A DNA stretch of 64,000 nt from RGIG5612 sp045627365 (GTDB taxonomy: Bacteria; Bacillota; Clostridia; Lachnospirales; Lachnospiraceae), in assembly GCA_045627365.1 (NCBI GenBank), contig JAZQNN010000031.1:1-64000 (forward strand), given 5' to 3'. The translations under genes and the position numbers were made by a program. Each line of letters starts with the position of its first letter. The stretch's first letter is position 1. Below the pieces are notes generated by a model that ran no database searches, was not told the origin of the DNA, and saw nothing but the letters and a program-made list of their open reading frames with translations. Shown one piece after another: positions 1 to 7,908 of the stretch.

Positions 1-1757
1 TCATTTGAGTTAAGCGACGCATTCATCGGGAAAAGGCCGTCTTCCATGCCGCACATAAATACGTTCGGGTATTCCAGCCCCTTGGCCGAGTGTATCGTGA
101 TCAGCGAAACATAATCATCCGTAGAATCCCACGAATCTATGTCAGCGACCAGCGCCACTTCCTCCAGAAATCCGTTCAGCGTAGGTTCCTCGGCATTGTC
201 GTTATATTGAACGAGTTTGTTGATCAGTTCGTCGATATTTTCGATTCTTGTCTGCGCCTCAACGGTCTTCTCTGCCTGAAGTTCGGCAAGGTATCCGGTC
301 TTGTTAAGGACATCATCCATCAGCTCAGGAAGTGTGACCTCGCCCACCTCGCTCTTCAGCTCTTCTATGATGTCTCTGAATACGCGCAGCTTGGCTTCTC
401 CGCGGCCGAAAACGCCTTCATTTATGCCGGTGTCGAGTCCCGCCCAGAATGTGATCCCGCGCGAATCCGCAAATTCCTGAACGGTATTTACCGCGCCGGC
501 GCCGATCCCACGCTTCGGCTCATTGATAATGCGCTTTACAGCCAGTCCGTCGTCGCCGTTATCTATGGTCTTCAGATAAGCCAGAACATCCTTGATCTCC
601 TTGCGCTGATAAAAATTTACGCCGCCGAAGATCTTGTACGGCATGTTGAATCTTAAGAACGCCTCCTCAAGGGCTCTTGACTGCGCATTGGTCCTGTAAA
701 GGCATGCGCAATCATTAAGATGCCCGCCCTCTCTTACGAATTTCCGTATCTCAGAAACGACCTTGTCGGCCTCCTGATATGGGTTGTCGACATAGTAGAA
801 CTTGATCTTGCTGCCTTCCTCATTCTCGGTCCAAAGGCGCTTTTCCTTGCGCTGTGTATTGTTCTTGATCACAGCATTGGCCGCGTTAAGAATATTCTGC
901 GTCGAACGGTAATTCTGCTCAAGGCGGATCACCTTGGCTCCCGGGAAATTCTTCTCGAAATTCAGGATATTTCCGATGTCCGCGCCTCTGAATTTGTAGA
1001 TGGACTGGTCATCGTCACCGACAACGCAGATGTTTTTGTATTTGCCTGCCAGGAGGCTTACCAGCTTGAACTGCGCAAAGTTGGTGTCCTGATATTCGTC
1101 GACTGAGATGTATTTAAACCGTTCCTGATATCTTTCAAGGATCTCCGGATTACGCCGGAACAGAAGGATGGTCTTGTTGATCAGATCGTCAAAATCCATC
1201 GCGTTGTTCAGTCTGAGTTCCTTCTCGTATTCTTTGTAAACTGCGGCGACCTTCTTAAGGTAAAAATCGCTTCCGGCGTCAAGTTCAAACTGCTCCGAAT
1301 CGATCAGCTTGTCCTTGGCTGATGATATCTGGCTGATGAACCATTTTTCCTTAAACTGCTTGTTGTCGATATTAAGCTTTTTGCAGACGTTCTTAACGAG
1401 TGTCTTCTGATCGTCACCGTCGTAAATGGTGAAATTGTTGTCGTATCCGAGCAGGTGTGCGTACATTCTCAGAATCTTTACGCACATCGAGTGGAACGTT
1501 GAGATCCACGCACCGCCGGCCGCCATGCCCAGCTGCGACTCAACGCGCTCAAGCATCTCAGCCGCTGCCTTGTTGGTAAAAGTGATCGCAAGTATCTGAC
1601 GTGCGTCAACGCCTTTTTCCTGTATCAGATATGCTATTCTGTTGGTGATAACGCGGGTTTTGCCGCTTCCCGCGCCCGCTAAAATAAGAAGCGGTCCGTC
1701 CGTATGAAGAACCGCTTCCTGTTGCTCTTTGTTAAGTTTCTCTATGAACTTATTCAT
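1..1757 (-). CDS. pcrA: ATP-dependent DNA helicase PcrA/UvrD (3' part beyond window)
   Basis: A superfamily 1A 3'-5' DNA helicase of repair and rolling-circle replication. About 585 N-terminal residues are visible, and the gene continues past the left edge. Walker A AGAGSGKT lies at residues 27-34, followed by ITFTNKAAAEM, the Walker B block DEYQDTN, motif III with VVGDDDQSIYKFRGA, and motif V (ITIHSAKGLE) near the edge. The start ATG at 1757 gives the usual N-terminus (NKEQQEAVLHTDGPLL); a loose AGGA lies about 14 bases upstream, so translation may be coupled to yerC, whose stop is 7 bases away. In Bacillus, yerC and pcrA are also close neighbours. Family assignment is secure. PcrA and UvrD cannot be separated here and are used interchangeably in Firmicutes. 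Confidence 0.95.
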   Translation of the reverse strand, partial: MNKFIEKLNKEQQEAVLHTDGPLLILAGAGSGKTRVITNRIAYLIQEKGVDARQILAITFTNKAAAEMLERVESQLGMAAGGAWISTFHSMCVKILRMYAHLLGYDNNFTIYDGDDQKTLVKNVCKKLNIDNKQFKEKWFISQISSAKDKLIDSEQFELDAGSDFYLKKVAAVYKEYEKELRLNNAMDFDDLINKTILLFRRNPEILERYQERFKYISVDEYQDTNFAQFKLVSLLAGKYKNICVVGDDDQSIYKFRGADIGNILNFEKNFPGAKVIRLEQNYRSTQNILNAANAVIKNNTQRKEKRLWTENEEGSKIKFYYVDNPYQEADKVVSEIRKFVREGGHLNDCACLYRTNAQSRALEEAFLRFNMPYKIFGGVNFYQRKEIKDVLAYLKTIDNGDDGLAVKRIINEPKRGIGAGAVNTVQEFADSRGITFWAGLDTGINEGVFGRGEAKLRVFRDIIEELKSEVGEVTLPELMDDVLNKTGYLAELQAEKTVEAQTRIENIDELINKLVQYNDNAEEPTLNGFLEEVALVADIDSWDSTDDYVSLITIHSAKGLEYPNVFMCGMEDGLFPMNASLNSN

Positions 1758-1764
1758 TGTCTGA

Positions 1765-2055
1765 TTATTTGTCCTTTAATCTTTCAAACACTGTATCGTA
1801 GCCGCCGTTGCCGTCGGCCATTGATCTTTTGACTCTGCTGATGGTCGCAGTCGAAGCGCCGGATATTTCGGCGATTTCCTGATAGGTACGTCCTTGGTTA
1901 AGCAGCATAGCGACCTGATAACGCTGTGCTATCGCAAGCACTTCATTTGTCGTGCAGACGTCCTCAAAAAATGAGTAAAGCTCTTCCTTGTCTTTCAAAA
2001 GCAATAGTGCTTCGAAAAAGTCATCAACTTCAGGGATCCTGATTTTTTTGCTCAT
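1765..2055 (-). CDS. yerC: YerC/TrpR-family small DNA-binding protein
   Basis: A 96-residue protein of the TrpR/YerC-YecD superfamily. The helix-turn-helix is visible in the C-terminal half: GRTYQEIAEISGASTATISR at about residues 55-74, then a basic KRSMADG segment. The N-terminal helices contain the EVLAIAQRYQVAMLL stretch typical of the family. A GAGGTG ribosome binding site precedes the ATG. It lies directly upstream of pcrA and is probably co-transcribed. Unlike enterobacterial TrpR it lies next to no tryptophan gene. YerC homologues are annotated as putative regulators without a firmly established effector, so no ligand or target is proposed here. Confidence 0.88.
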   Translation of the reverse strand: MSKKIRIPEVDDFFEALLLLKDKEELYSFFEDVCTTNEVLAIAQRYQVAMLLNQGRTYQEIAEISGASTATISRVKRSMADGNGGYDTVFERLKDK

Positions 2056-2114
2056 ATTTCACCTCTATCAATGGGCCTGCCGGATGGCATGCTTTTATAT
2101 TTAACTTTGCTCGG

Positions 2115-2978
2115 CTAAAATCTGCCGCCACCGCCTCCGCCGTGCGTCATTCCGCCGGAGGAAATATGTATTGTCGAACCGCCGCTTCCGCTGCCGAATC
2201 CGCCGCTGTGTCCGCCCTGACCAGGCGTATTGCGCGGGATCGGAGTTACCACGACATTGTGATACAGATATGTGTCTGATGAACCTGTAAGGTTAATGCC
2301 GCCGACCACATAGTTGTGAGCCGAACTCTGCCCTTCAATGGTTCTGTGCCTTGACTTCTGTGAAAGTACAACGATCATCGAGATCAAGGCTCCGAAAAGG
2401 ATCGACGTGATTGCCATTGCCGGATAATTCGGCTTTTGCTCATCGTAGTATCCCGGCTTGTCATACGGATTGCCTGTCTCAGCGATTTCCTCAAGTTCGG
2501 CTACCCTCTGACCATACGTCATACCGACACTGTAAAAGTCGCCTTGCTTAAGATACGGAACTATCGCATCATAAATGCTCTGGATCCCATAATCCGATAA
2601 ATCGTGGATCGCCTTGCCTGTTGTTGAAATAACGTAATGACCGCCTTCGCTGTCGAATCCGATAAGGAGAATAACTCCCGAACGGTCTACGCCCTGGCCG
2701 TATCCGCCATCCTCGTAAACTTTGTCTGCAAATGCCAGTCTGTTGTCAAAATCGACATTTCTCTCAGTCCAGAGAATGACATCCATGCCCTTTTGAATGC
2801 TGATCTCTTCCAGCTTCTTCTCAAGAGATGTCTCCTCATCCTCTTTCAGAATGTCAGCGTGATCAACAACATAGTAATTGACCTTGTCTTCAGGCAGGAC
2901 AATAATATCTGCCGCTGCGGGCACCACCATGCAGAAGGTTATGGCGATTATTGCTAATAAAGCTGATAATTTCTTCAT
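2115..2978 (-). CDS. TPM-domain membrane protein (YdjH/YgcG-like)
   Basis: 287 residues from the ATG at 2978, chosen because AGGAGG lies 6 bases upstream (2985-2990). An in-frame upstream start overlaps the preceding gene and lacks a site. Order: cleavable signal peptide (hydrophobic, ending near PAAA at about residue 22), an extracytoplasmic TPM domain (YVVDHADIL...GMDVILWTERNVDF...GVILLIGFD...YVISTTGKA) to about residue 165, a transmembrane helix (AITSILFGALISMIVVL), and a Gly/Ser-rich tail ending GGGGGGRF. The tail resembles those of TPM proteins whose C-terminus is the membrane-proximal end. It follows the zinc-ribbon gene by 11 bases. In Bacillus the equivalent YdjH works with YdjG, YdjI and PspA in membrane-stress responses. 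The role here is inferred from that arrangement. Confidence 0.82.
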   Translation of the reverse strand: MKKLSALLAIIAITFCMVVPAAADIIVLPEDKVNYYVVDHADILKEDEETSLEKKLEEISIQKGMDVILWTERNVDFDNRLAFADKVYEDGGYGQGVDRSGVILLIGFDSEGGHYVISTTGKAIHDLSDYGIQSIYDAIVPYLKQGDFYSVGMTYGQRVAELEEIAETGNPYDKPGYYDEQKPNYPAMAITSILFGALISMIVVLSQKSRHRTIEGQSSAHNYVVGGINLTGSSDTYLYHNVVVTPIPRNTPGQGGHSGGFGSGSGGSTIHISSGGMTHGGGGGGRF

Positions 2979-2989
2979 GCCGCACCTCC

Positions 2990-4075
2990 TCACACAAGCT
3001 GCAGAAGCAGGCGAACCAGGAAGATCGCCGCTCCTATGATTCCTGTGAGCATGAAAAATCTGCCCCAGATACGTTTCTTGTCTGTCGGGATGTCTCCGAC
3101 CATTTTGCCGGTCTGGCCGTTCATTGCAAATGTATACGTCTGGCCGTTCCAGGATGTATTAAGGAGCCATACCGGAAGCATCGCGTATTTTGCAACGCAC
3201 TTGTCTGACTTTACAGAGCATGCCTGCGGAACCACAGACATATATCCGTGGACTGTAGAGGCAAGCGCCGAATCCGTCGTTACTTTTATCCTGGCGTCTG
3301 CCCTTGTCTGGTTGTCCTCGGCACTTACGTCGTATCTGTCAGCAAGATATCCGGCCATGTAAGCGGTCTGAAAATCAACCGCCTCCGAGTAATCAAAAGG
3401 CTCCAGAGACTCCATCATCTCATCCGGCATCTTGCTTGAAGCATCCTCCGGGATATTGGCAAAGCTGATCGTTCCCTGTCTGACTACCGAGTAATATCTC
3501 GTCTCGGTATACATATTTCTCATGTCGCTCCAGGTATTGACGGTCGTTGCGCTGTATCTTGCCGTGCCTTCAACAGTTGAGTCATACAGCCAGTAAGGAA
3601 CATAAATTCCTTTGATCTCGTCAATGTGGTTCTGGCTTGTAAAAAGCTTCGGAACAAAAGGTCTGCTGCTGTAATGCTCAACGAGCTTCTTCTTGGCAGC
3701 CTCCTTGTCCAGCTTGAAAGGTATTATGTAATCCGGCTTCAGATCTCCGGCAACCTGACCCATCAGCACGACCGGATTCCCACAATATGGGCACGACGTT
3801 GCCGCGGTATTCTCATCGCCTATGATCTGTCCGCCGCAGGATTTGCAAACGTAAACACGCAGGCCTTCGGTATCGCCTTCCTGCCATACCTTACCTGCAC
3901 TTTCCCACTCTAATTTGTCCTGCTCCGACGTACTTTCCAGGTCCTGATCGTAGGCCTTCAGTGCCTCGACATCAAGCTCGGTGTCGCAGTAAGGACATTT
4001 CAGCATTTGAAGTGTACTGTCGAAGGCTAAGGCGCCTCCGCAGTTGGGACACTTGTACTCTTGTATGTCTGCCAT
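2990..4075 (-). CDS. Zinc-ribbon membrane protein (YdjG-like)
   Basis: 361 residues. Two N-terminal zinc ribbons are visible: CPNCGG...CPYC at about residues 9-29 and CKSCGG...CPYC at about 77-97. A central domain follows (YIIPFKLDKEAAKKKL...YVPYWLYDSTVEGTARY) of the type annotated as TFIIB-type zinc-ribbon or primosomal-N'-like membrane-associated proteins. One C-terminal transmembrane helix (FFMLTGIIGAAIFLVRLLLQL) runs almost to the last residue, so the protein is probably tail-anchored. Its TGA overlaps the ribosome binding site region of the TPM gene. It lies between SPFH and TPM genes, which matches the Bacillus ydjG-ydjH-ydjI set. The ribosome binding site (GAGGG, about 10 bases off) is weaker than its neighbours'. 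Biochemical function is unknown; a scaffold or recruitment role is inferred. Confidence 0.8.
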   Translation of the reverse strand: MADIQEYKCPNCGGALAFDSTLQMLKCPYCDTELDVEALKAYDQDLESTSEQDKLEWESAGKVWQEGDTEGLRVYVCKSCGGQIIGDENTAATSCPYCGNPVVLMGQVAGDLKPDYIIPFKLDKEAAKKKLVEHYSSRPFVPKLFTSQNHIDEIKGIYVPYWLYDSTVEGTARYSATTVNTWSDMRNMYTETRYYSVVRQGTISFANIPEDASSKMPDEMMESLEPFDYSEAVDFQTAYMAGYLADRYDVSAEDNQTRADARIKVTTDSALASTVHGYMSVVPQACSVKSDKCVAKYAMLPVWLLNTSWNGQTYTFAMNGQTGKMVGDIPTDKKRIWGRFFMLTGIIGAAIFLVRLLLQLV

Positions 4076-4099
4076 AATTAGCTGTCCCTCATATTATTC

Positions 4100-4130
4100 T
4101 CCGGTCATGAGGACGTGCCCCATGACCGGA
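4100..4130 (-). other. Intergenic hairpin between SPFH and zinc-ribbon genes
   Basis: A perfect 10-base inverted repeat (4100-4109 and 4121-4130, arm TCCGGTCATG) with an 11-base loop fills most of the 69-base gap. On the transcribed (minus) strand it is followed by AGAATAATATG, not a T-run, so it does not look like a classical terminator. It could stabilise the upstream SPFH message or tune the ratio of SPFH protein to the two membrane proteins. Structure is seen in the sequence; function is inferred. Confidence 0.55.
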
Positions 4131-4144
4131 TCTTCATAAAATAA

Positions 4145-5365
4145 TTACTGAATCTGATTTCCGCAATTTGAGCAGAACTTAGCGCCTGGCTGAACTTCGT
4201 TTCCGCAGTTCGGGCAGAACTTCTTAGCCGGAGCTTCCGGTTTCTTCTTGCCGCAGTTAGTGCAGAAATTGCCGCTATTTACAGCGCCGCACTCACATGT
4301 CCAGCCACCTGCTGCAGGAGCTGCCTGAGGAGCTGCTGCTGCGGCTGCTGCCTGTTGCTGCTGACCTACTGTATAAAGGTTAGCTGCATTGAGTCCGCCT
4401 GCGTTCATAGCCATGCCCATGCCAACGAAACCGTTCATAGCGCCGGCCTCGTTGTTTGCTGCTGCCATAAGAGCTTCGCTCTGAGCATTTGCAAGTAAGC
4501 CTGCGCCTAAAGAAGCGTCGCGAAGGCTGCCTGCAACCTGGAGATTCTTGATCCTCTCCTGATCCTCTTCCGGAAGTGTAACTGATCCGATGGCTACGCT
4601 TACAACTTCAAGGCCGCGAAGCTGGCCCCACTTAGCTGAAAGAGCCTCGTTCATAGCCTGCTCCAGCTCTGTGTTGTGGGTAACGATCTGGTTCGGACGG
4701 ATCTGAAGGTCAGAAAGCTTACCGAATGCCGGCTGAAGAGCTGAGATAAATTCTGTCTTAAGCTGTTCCTGAATGGTTGAGCGCTTGTACTCTGATGCAA
4801 CGTTAGCTGCTACATTCTTGTAGAACAGGATAGGATCTGCGATCCTGTATGAGTAAACGCCTGAGCAGCGAACAGATACATCGAGGTCAAGGTTTACGTT
4901 CTTGTCAACAACACGGAAAGGAACAGGGTTCGGAGTTCCGAACTTGTTATCAATGAGTTCCTTGATGTTGAAATAGTAAACTCTCTGATCCTTGCCTGTG
5001 TCTCCGCCGTAGCCGATACGTTTGCCCATAGTCTTAAAGGACTCGATAATGCTGGTTCCCAGATTTCCGCTGAAAATACTAGGTTCTGAAGATGTATCGT
5101 ATGTAAACTCGCCTGCTTCTGCGCATACTTCAACGATAGCACCCTGATCAACGATGATCATGCACTGTCCTTCATTGACGATGATACCGGAGCCGTTAGA
5201 GATGATGTTGTCACTTCCCTTGGTGTTGGAAGAACGGTTGCCGATCATCTTCTGGCCCTTAACCATCAATGTCTCCTGGTCCAGTGACTCACAGTAGAAA
5301 AACTCTTTCCACTGATCAGCGAGAACGCCGCCGACTGCACCGAGAGCTGCCTTTAAAAGTCCCAT
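4145..5365 (-). CDS. SPFH-domain protein with C-terminal zinc ribbons (YdjI-like)
   Basis: 406 residues from the ATG at 5365, chosen because AAGGAG lies 8 bases upstream. An SPFH/flotillin-like domain of the type annotated as virion core protein YdjI spans about residues 25-290 (LMVKGQKMIGN...GSGIIVNEGQCMIIVDQGAIV...FFNIKELIDNKFGTPNPVPF...SVAIGSVTLPEEDQERI). No N-terminal membrane helix is evident beyond a short hydrophobic start (MGLLKAALGAVGGVLADQ), which suggests peripheral association. A Gln/Ala-rich linker (QQQQAAAAAAAPQAAP) leads to two zinc ribbons (CECG...CTNC and CPNCG...CSNCG) at the end. It heads the three-gene unit with the YdjG- and YdjH-like genes. No pspA is present in the window. 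It probably forms membrane-associated oligomers in stress protection, by analogy with Bacillus. Confidence 0.85.
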   Translation of the reverse strand: MGLLKAALGAVGGVLADQWKEFFYCESLDQETLMVKGQKMIGNRSSNTKGSDNIISNGSGIIVNEGQCMIIVDQGAIVEVCAEAGEFTYDTSSEPSIFSGNLGTSIIESFKTMGKRIGYGGDTGKDQRVYYFNIKELIDNKFGTPNPVPFRVVDKNVNLDLDVSVRCSGVYSYRIADPILFYKNVAANVASEYKRSTIQEQLKTEFISALQPAFGKLSDLQIRPNQIVTHNTELEQAMNEALSAKWGQLRGLEVVSVAIGSVTLPEEDQERIKNLQVAGSLRDASLGAGLLANAQSEALMAAANNEAGAMNGFVGMGMAMNAGGLNAANLYTVGQQQQAAAAAAAPQAAPAAGGWTCECGAVNSGNFCTNCGKKKPEAPAKKFCPNCGNEVQPGAKFCSNCGNQIQ

Positions 5366-5428
5366 ATTTAAGTCTCCTTTCACGCGGTATACTGCACCGC
5401 TTTAAATTGCTGATATTGTAACAAGCAT

Positions 5429-5457
5429 ATATTAACTTTTTTCGGTTGTATTTTCAA
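5429..5457 (-). promoter_or_regulatory. Promoter of SPFH operon
   Basis: On the minus strand a TTGAAA -35 (5452-5457) is separated by exactly 17 bases from a TAATAT -10 (5429-5434), about 65 bases before the SPFH start. The -35 box lies inside the spacer of the oppositely oriented mgtE promoter. I did not recognise a sigma-W type element, which drives the Bacillus counterpart. Assignment by consensus match only. Confidence 0.55.
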
Positions 5458-5474
5458 GCATATTAGTTTATTAT
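5446..5474 (+). promoter_or_regulatory. Promoter of mgtE
   Basis: TTGTAT (5446-5451), a 17-base spacer and TATTAT (5469-5474). The leader to the mgtE ATG is about 80 bases, shorter than a Mg2+ M-box riboswitch, and I see no M-box features in it. The element overlaps the divergent SPFH promoter. Confidence 0.5.
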
Positions 5475-5559
5475 GTGTGAAAATCAGGCGCTCAACCAAA
5501 GCGTTTATTTTTTGTTGAGAAAAACACTCTCAATGTATTCGGGAAAGGAGGCTTTTGTC

Positions 5560-6936
5560 ATGACAGAAGAAATCAGAATTCCTCTTGATGAGCAGATAAC
5601 CGAGCTATATTCAAATAAGAAGTACGCCAAGATCCGAGAGATCCTATCTGAAATGAATCCCTTCGATATCGCGGAGTTTTTGAACGATTATCCTAAAGAC
5701 AAGTCAGCCATACTCTTCCGATTGCTTCCGAAAGAGCTGGCAGCCGACACCTTTATCGAGATGGACTCAGATGTCCAGAGCCATTTTATTCAGAGCTTCT
5801 CAGACTCAGAGCTTCGTGAAATGATGGATGAGCTCTATGTCGATGATGCCGTTGACATTATCGAAGAAATGCCGGCCAACGTTGTTAAGCGTATCCTGGC
5901 AAATACCGACGCCGACACCCGTGCCACGATCAATAAGATCCTTCAGTATCCTGACGACAGTGCCGGAAGCATCATGACAGTCGAGTATGTCAGCCTCCGC
6001 AAAAATATGACAGTCGAAGACGCCCTTACACGAATCAGACGTACAGGCGTTGACAAAGAGACCATATATACATGCTACGTTACTGAATACAATCGCACCC
6101 TGATCGGTATCGTGTCCACCAGAGCTCTGCTTCTTGCCGAGCCTGACGAACTGATCAGCGAGATAATGGAGACCAACATCATCTCTGTTCACACTCATAT
6201 GGACAAGGAAGCTGTGGCTCAGATGTTCAGTGATTACAACTTCTACGTTCTTCCTGTTGTTGATGACGAGAACCGACTTGTCGGAATCGTAACAGTCGAT
6301 GACGCTATCGATGTCATGGAAGAAGAGGCCACCGAGGACATTGAGAAGATGGCAGGTATTACGCACGGCGATAACAAGGCATACCTTCAGACCGGCGTTT
6401 TTGAGACATTCAAACACAGGATCTTCTGGCTGTTGCTTCTGATGGTCTCTGCGACATTCACTTCACTGATCATCACGAAATTTGAAGACATCCTTTCCGC
6501 CTCGATCGTACTCACCTCCTGCATCCCGATGCTGATGGATACAGGCGGTAACTGCGGCGGACAGGCATCAGTTACCATTATCCGTTCGCTCTCCCTCGGA
6601 GATATCGAATTCAAGGATATCTTCAGAATTGTATGGAAAGAGCTGCGTGTTGCTGTACTTTGCGCTTTATGCCTGGCAATCGTTAATTTTATCAAGATGT
6701 ACCTTCTCAACTACCTTCCGGGCAACTGCTCGATACTGGTCATCGTAGTTGTGTGCCTGGCGCTTTGCTGCGCGGTCATTGTTGCGAAGTTCATCGGCTG
6801 CGTACTGCCGCTTTTTGCCAGCAAGGTCGGCTTTGACCCGGCTGTAATGTCACAGCCTTTTATTACTACAATCGTTGACGCACTTTCACTGCTTATTTAT
6901 GTAAGCCTTGCAGTCTGGATCCTTAACATAGTTTAA
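5560..6936 (+). CDS. mgtE: Magnesium transporter MgtE
   Basis: 458 residues from the ATG at 5560, which has AAGGAGG 8 bases upstream. The longer in-frame reading (from 5473) would start within the -10 region. Domains in order: MgtE N-domain superhelix (NPFDIAEFLNDYP...LLPKELAADTF) to about residue 125, two CBS domains (about 130-255, with SIMTVEYVSL and VLPVVDDENRLVGIVTVDDAIDVMEEE), a connecting helix, and five transmembrane helices. The pore-family signature MDTGGNCGGQASVTIIRSL is intact. It imports Mg2+ with gating by cytosolic Mg2+. The alpha/beta hydrolase gene starts 4 bases after its stop, so the two form one transcription unit. Confidence 0.95.
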   Translation: MTEEIRIPLDEQITELYSNKKYAKIREILSEMNPFDIAEFLNDYPKDKSAILFRLLPKELAADTFIEMDSDVQSHFIQSFSDSELREMMDELYVDDAVDIIEEMPANVVKRILANTDADTRATINKILQYPDDSAGSIMTVEYVSLRKNMTVEDALTRIRRTGVDKETIYTCYVTEYNRTLIGIVSTRALLLAEPDELISEIMETNIISVHTHMDKEAVAQMFSDYNFYVLPVVDDENRLVGIVTVDDAIDVMEEEATEDIEKMAGITHGDNKAYLQTGVFETFKHRIFWLLLLMVSATFTSLIITKFEDILSASIVLTSCIPMLMDTGGNCGGQASVTIIRSLSLGDIEFKDIFRIVWKELRVAVLCALCLAIVNFIKMYLLNYLPGNCSILVIVVVCLALCCAVIVAKFIGCVLPLFASKVGFDPAVMSQPFITTIVDALSLLIYVSLAVWILNIV

Positions 6937-6939
6937 CCA

Positions 6940-7905
6940 ATGAAGCCAGTTTTTATCGTTCTCATCGTCATAGGCGCAATCGTATTGCTTGTGTGTATTG
7001 CCGGATTCTTTATCGGCAATGCCATCTATAGCAGTGCGATGAACCGCCACTCAAACCTTCCGCGTGCCGCATCCAGGGCTAAGAATGCCTCTCCGGACAA
7101 GCCGCTTGTGACCAGAGGAGACAACAGAGCTGCCTGGCTTGAAGAGATTCCGGTCAAAGATGTTTATATAGAATCCTTTGACGGGCTTAAGCTTTATGCC
7201 AAGCTTCTGGAGAACGAAGCCGGTGGCAACAGCCGCTTCCTGATCGTCTGTCACGGATATACCGGGCACCCTCACGAAATGGCCCATTACGCAGAACAGT
7301 TCTACGGCAAAGGCTATTCTGCCCTTCTTCCGGCTGCAAGAGGACACGACCTATCCGAAGGCGATAACTTCACCATGGGCTGGTACGAAAGATTCGATAT
7401 CGCAAAATGGATCGATTATCTCAATACCAATTACGGCTCACCCGAAATCGTGCTTCTCGGCATATCCATGGGAGCTGCAACTGTGATGATGGCGACCGGC
7501 GAGGACCTTCCCGGAAACGTAAAATGCGCGATCGAAGACTGCGGATTCTCCTCAGTCAAGGAAGAGCTCACCCACTGTCTTAAGAATATGCTGAAGATTC
7601 CATGCGGCAAATTGATGCTGGCTTTTGCAAGACCTGTGATCAAGGCGAAAACCGGTATCGACATCAACAAAGACGGTATCACGACCGACCAGCTTAAAAA
7701 GTCCAAAACGCCTACTCTTTTCATTCACGGCACCGATGACGGATATGTCCCTTTCAGCATGCTGGATGTTGTCTATGACGCGCATCCGGGACTGAAGGAA
7801 AAGTGTGTGATCGAAGGAGCCGCCCACGCAAGCTGCGTTTACAAAGACCCCGAGACGTACTGGAATTCAGTCTGGGATTTCACAGACAAATACGTATCAG
7901 AATAA
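6940..7905 (+). CDS. Membrane-anchored alpha/beta hydrolase
   Basis: 321 residues. An N-terminal transmembrane anchor (VFIVLIVIGAIVLLVCIAGFFIG, residues about 4-26) is followed by a serine-hydrolase fold: VCHGYTGHPHEM (oxyanion loop), the nucleophile elbow LLGISMGAA at about residue 175, an acid near HGTDDGYVP, and a histidine in IEGAAHASC. The catalytic domain probably faces outside. It belongs to the BAAT/YqkD-like group of predicted esterases or peptidases; the substrate cannot be told. It starts only 4 bases after mgtE with no clear ribosome binding site of its own, which suggests translational coupling. A terminator follows immediately. Confidence 0.82.
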   Translation: MKPVFIVLIVIGAIVLLVCIAGFFIGNAIYSSAMNRHSNLPRAASRAKNASPDKPLVTRGDNRAAWLEEIPVKDVYIESFDGLKLYAKLLENEAGGNSRFLIVCHGYTGHPHEMAHYAEQFYGKGYSALLPAARGHDLSEGDNFTMGWYERFDIAKWIDYLNTNYGSPEIVLLGISMGAATVMMATGEDLPGNVKCAIEDCGFSSVKEELTHCLKNMLKIPCGKLMLAFARPVIKAKTGIDINKDGITTDQLKKSKTPTLFIHGTDDGYVPFSMLDVVYDAHPGLKEKCVIEGAAHASCVYKDPETYWNSVWDFTDKYVSE

Positions 7906-7908
7906 AGT

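Noticed and set aside
1..1757. Plus-strand open frames over pcrA (for example around 90-656)
   Set aside because: They are mirror frames of a recognisable PcrA coding sequence and have no ribosome binding sites or family resemblance.
5475..5559. Mg2+ M-box riboswitch before mgtE
   Set aside because: The leader of about 80 bases is roughly half the M-box size and shows no terminator.
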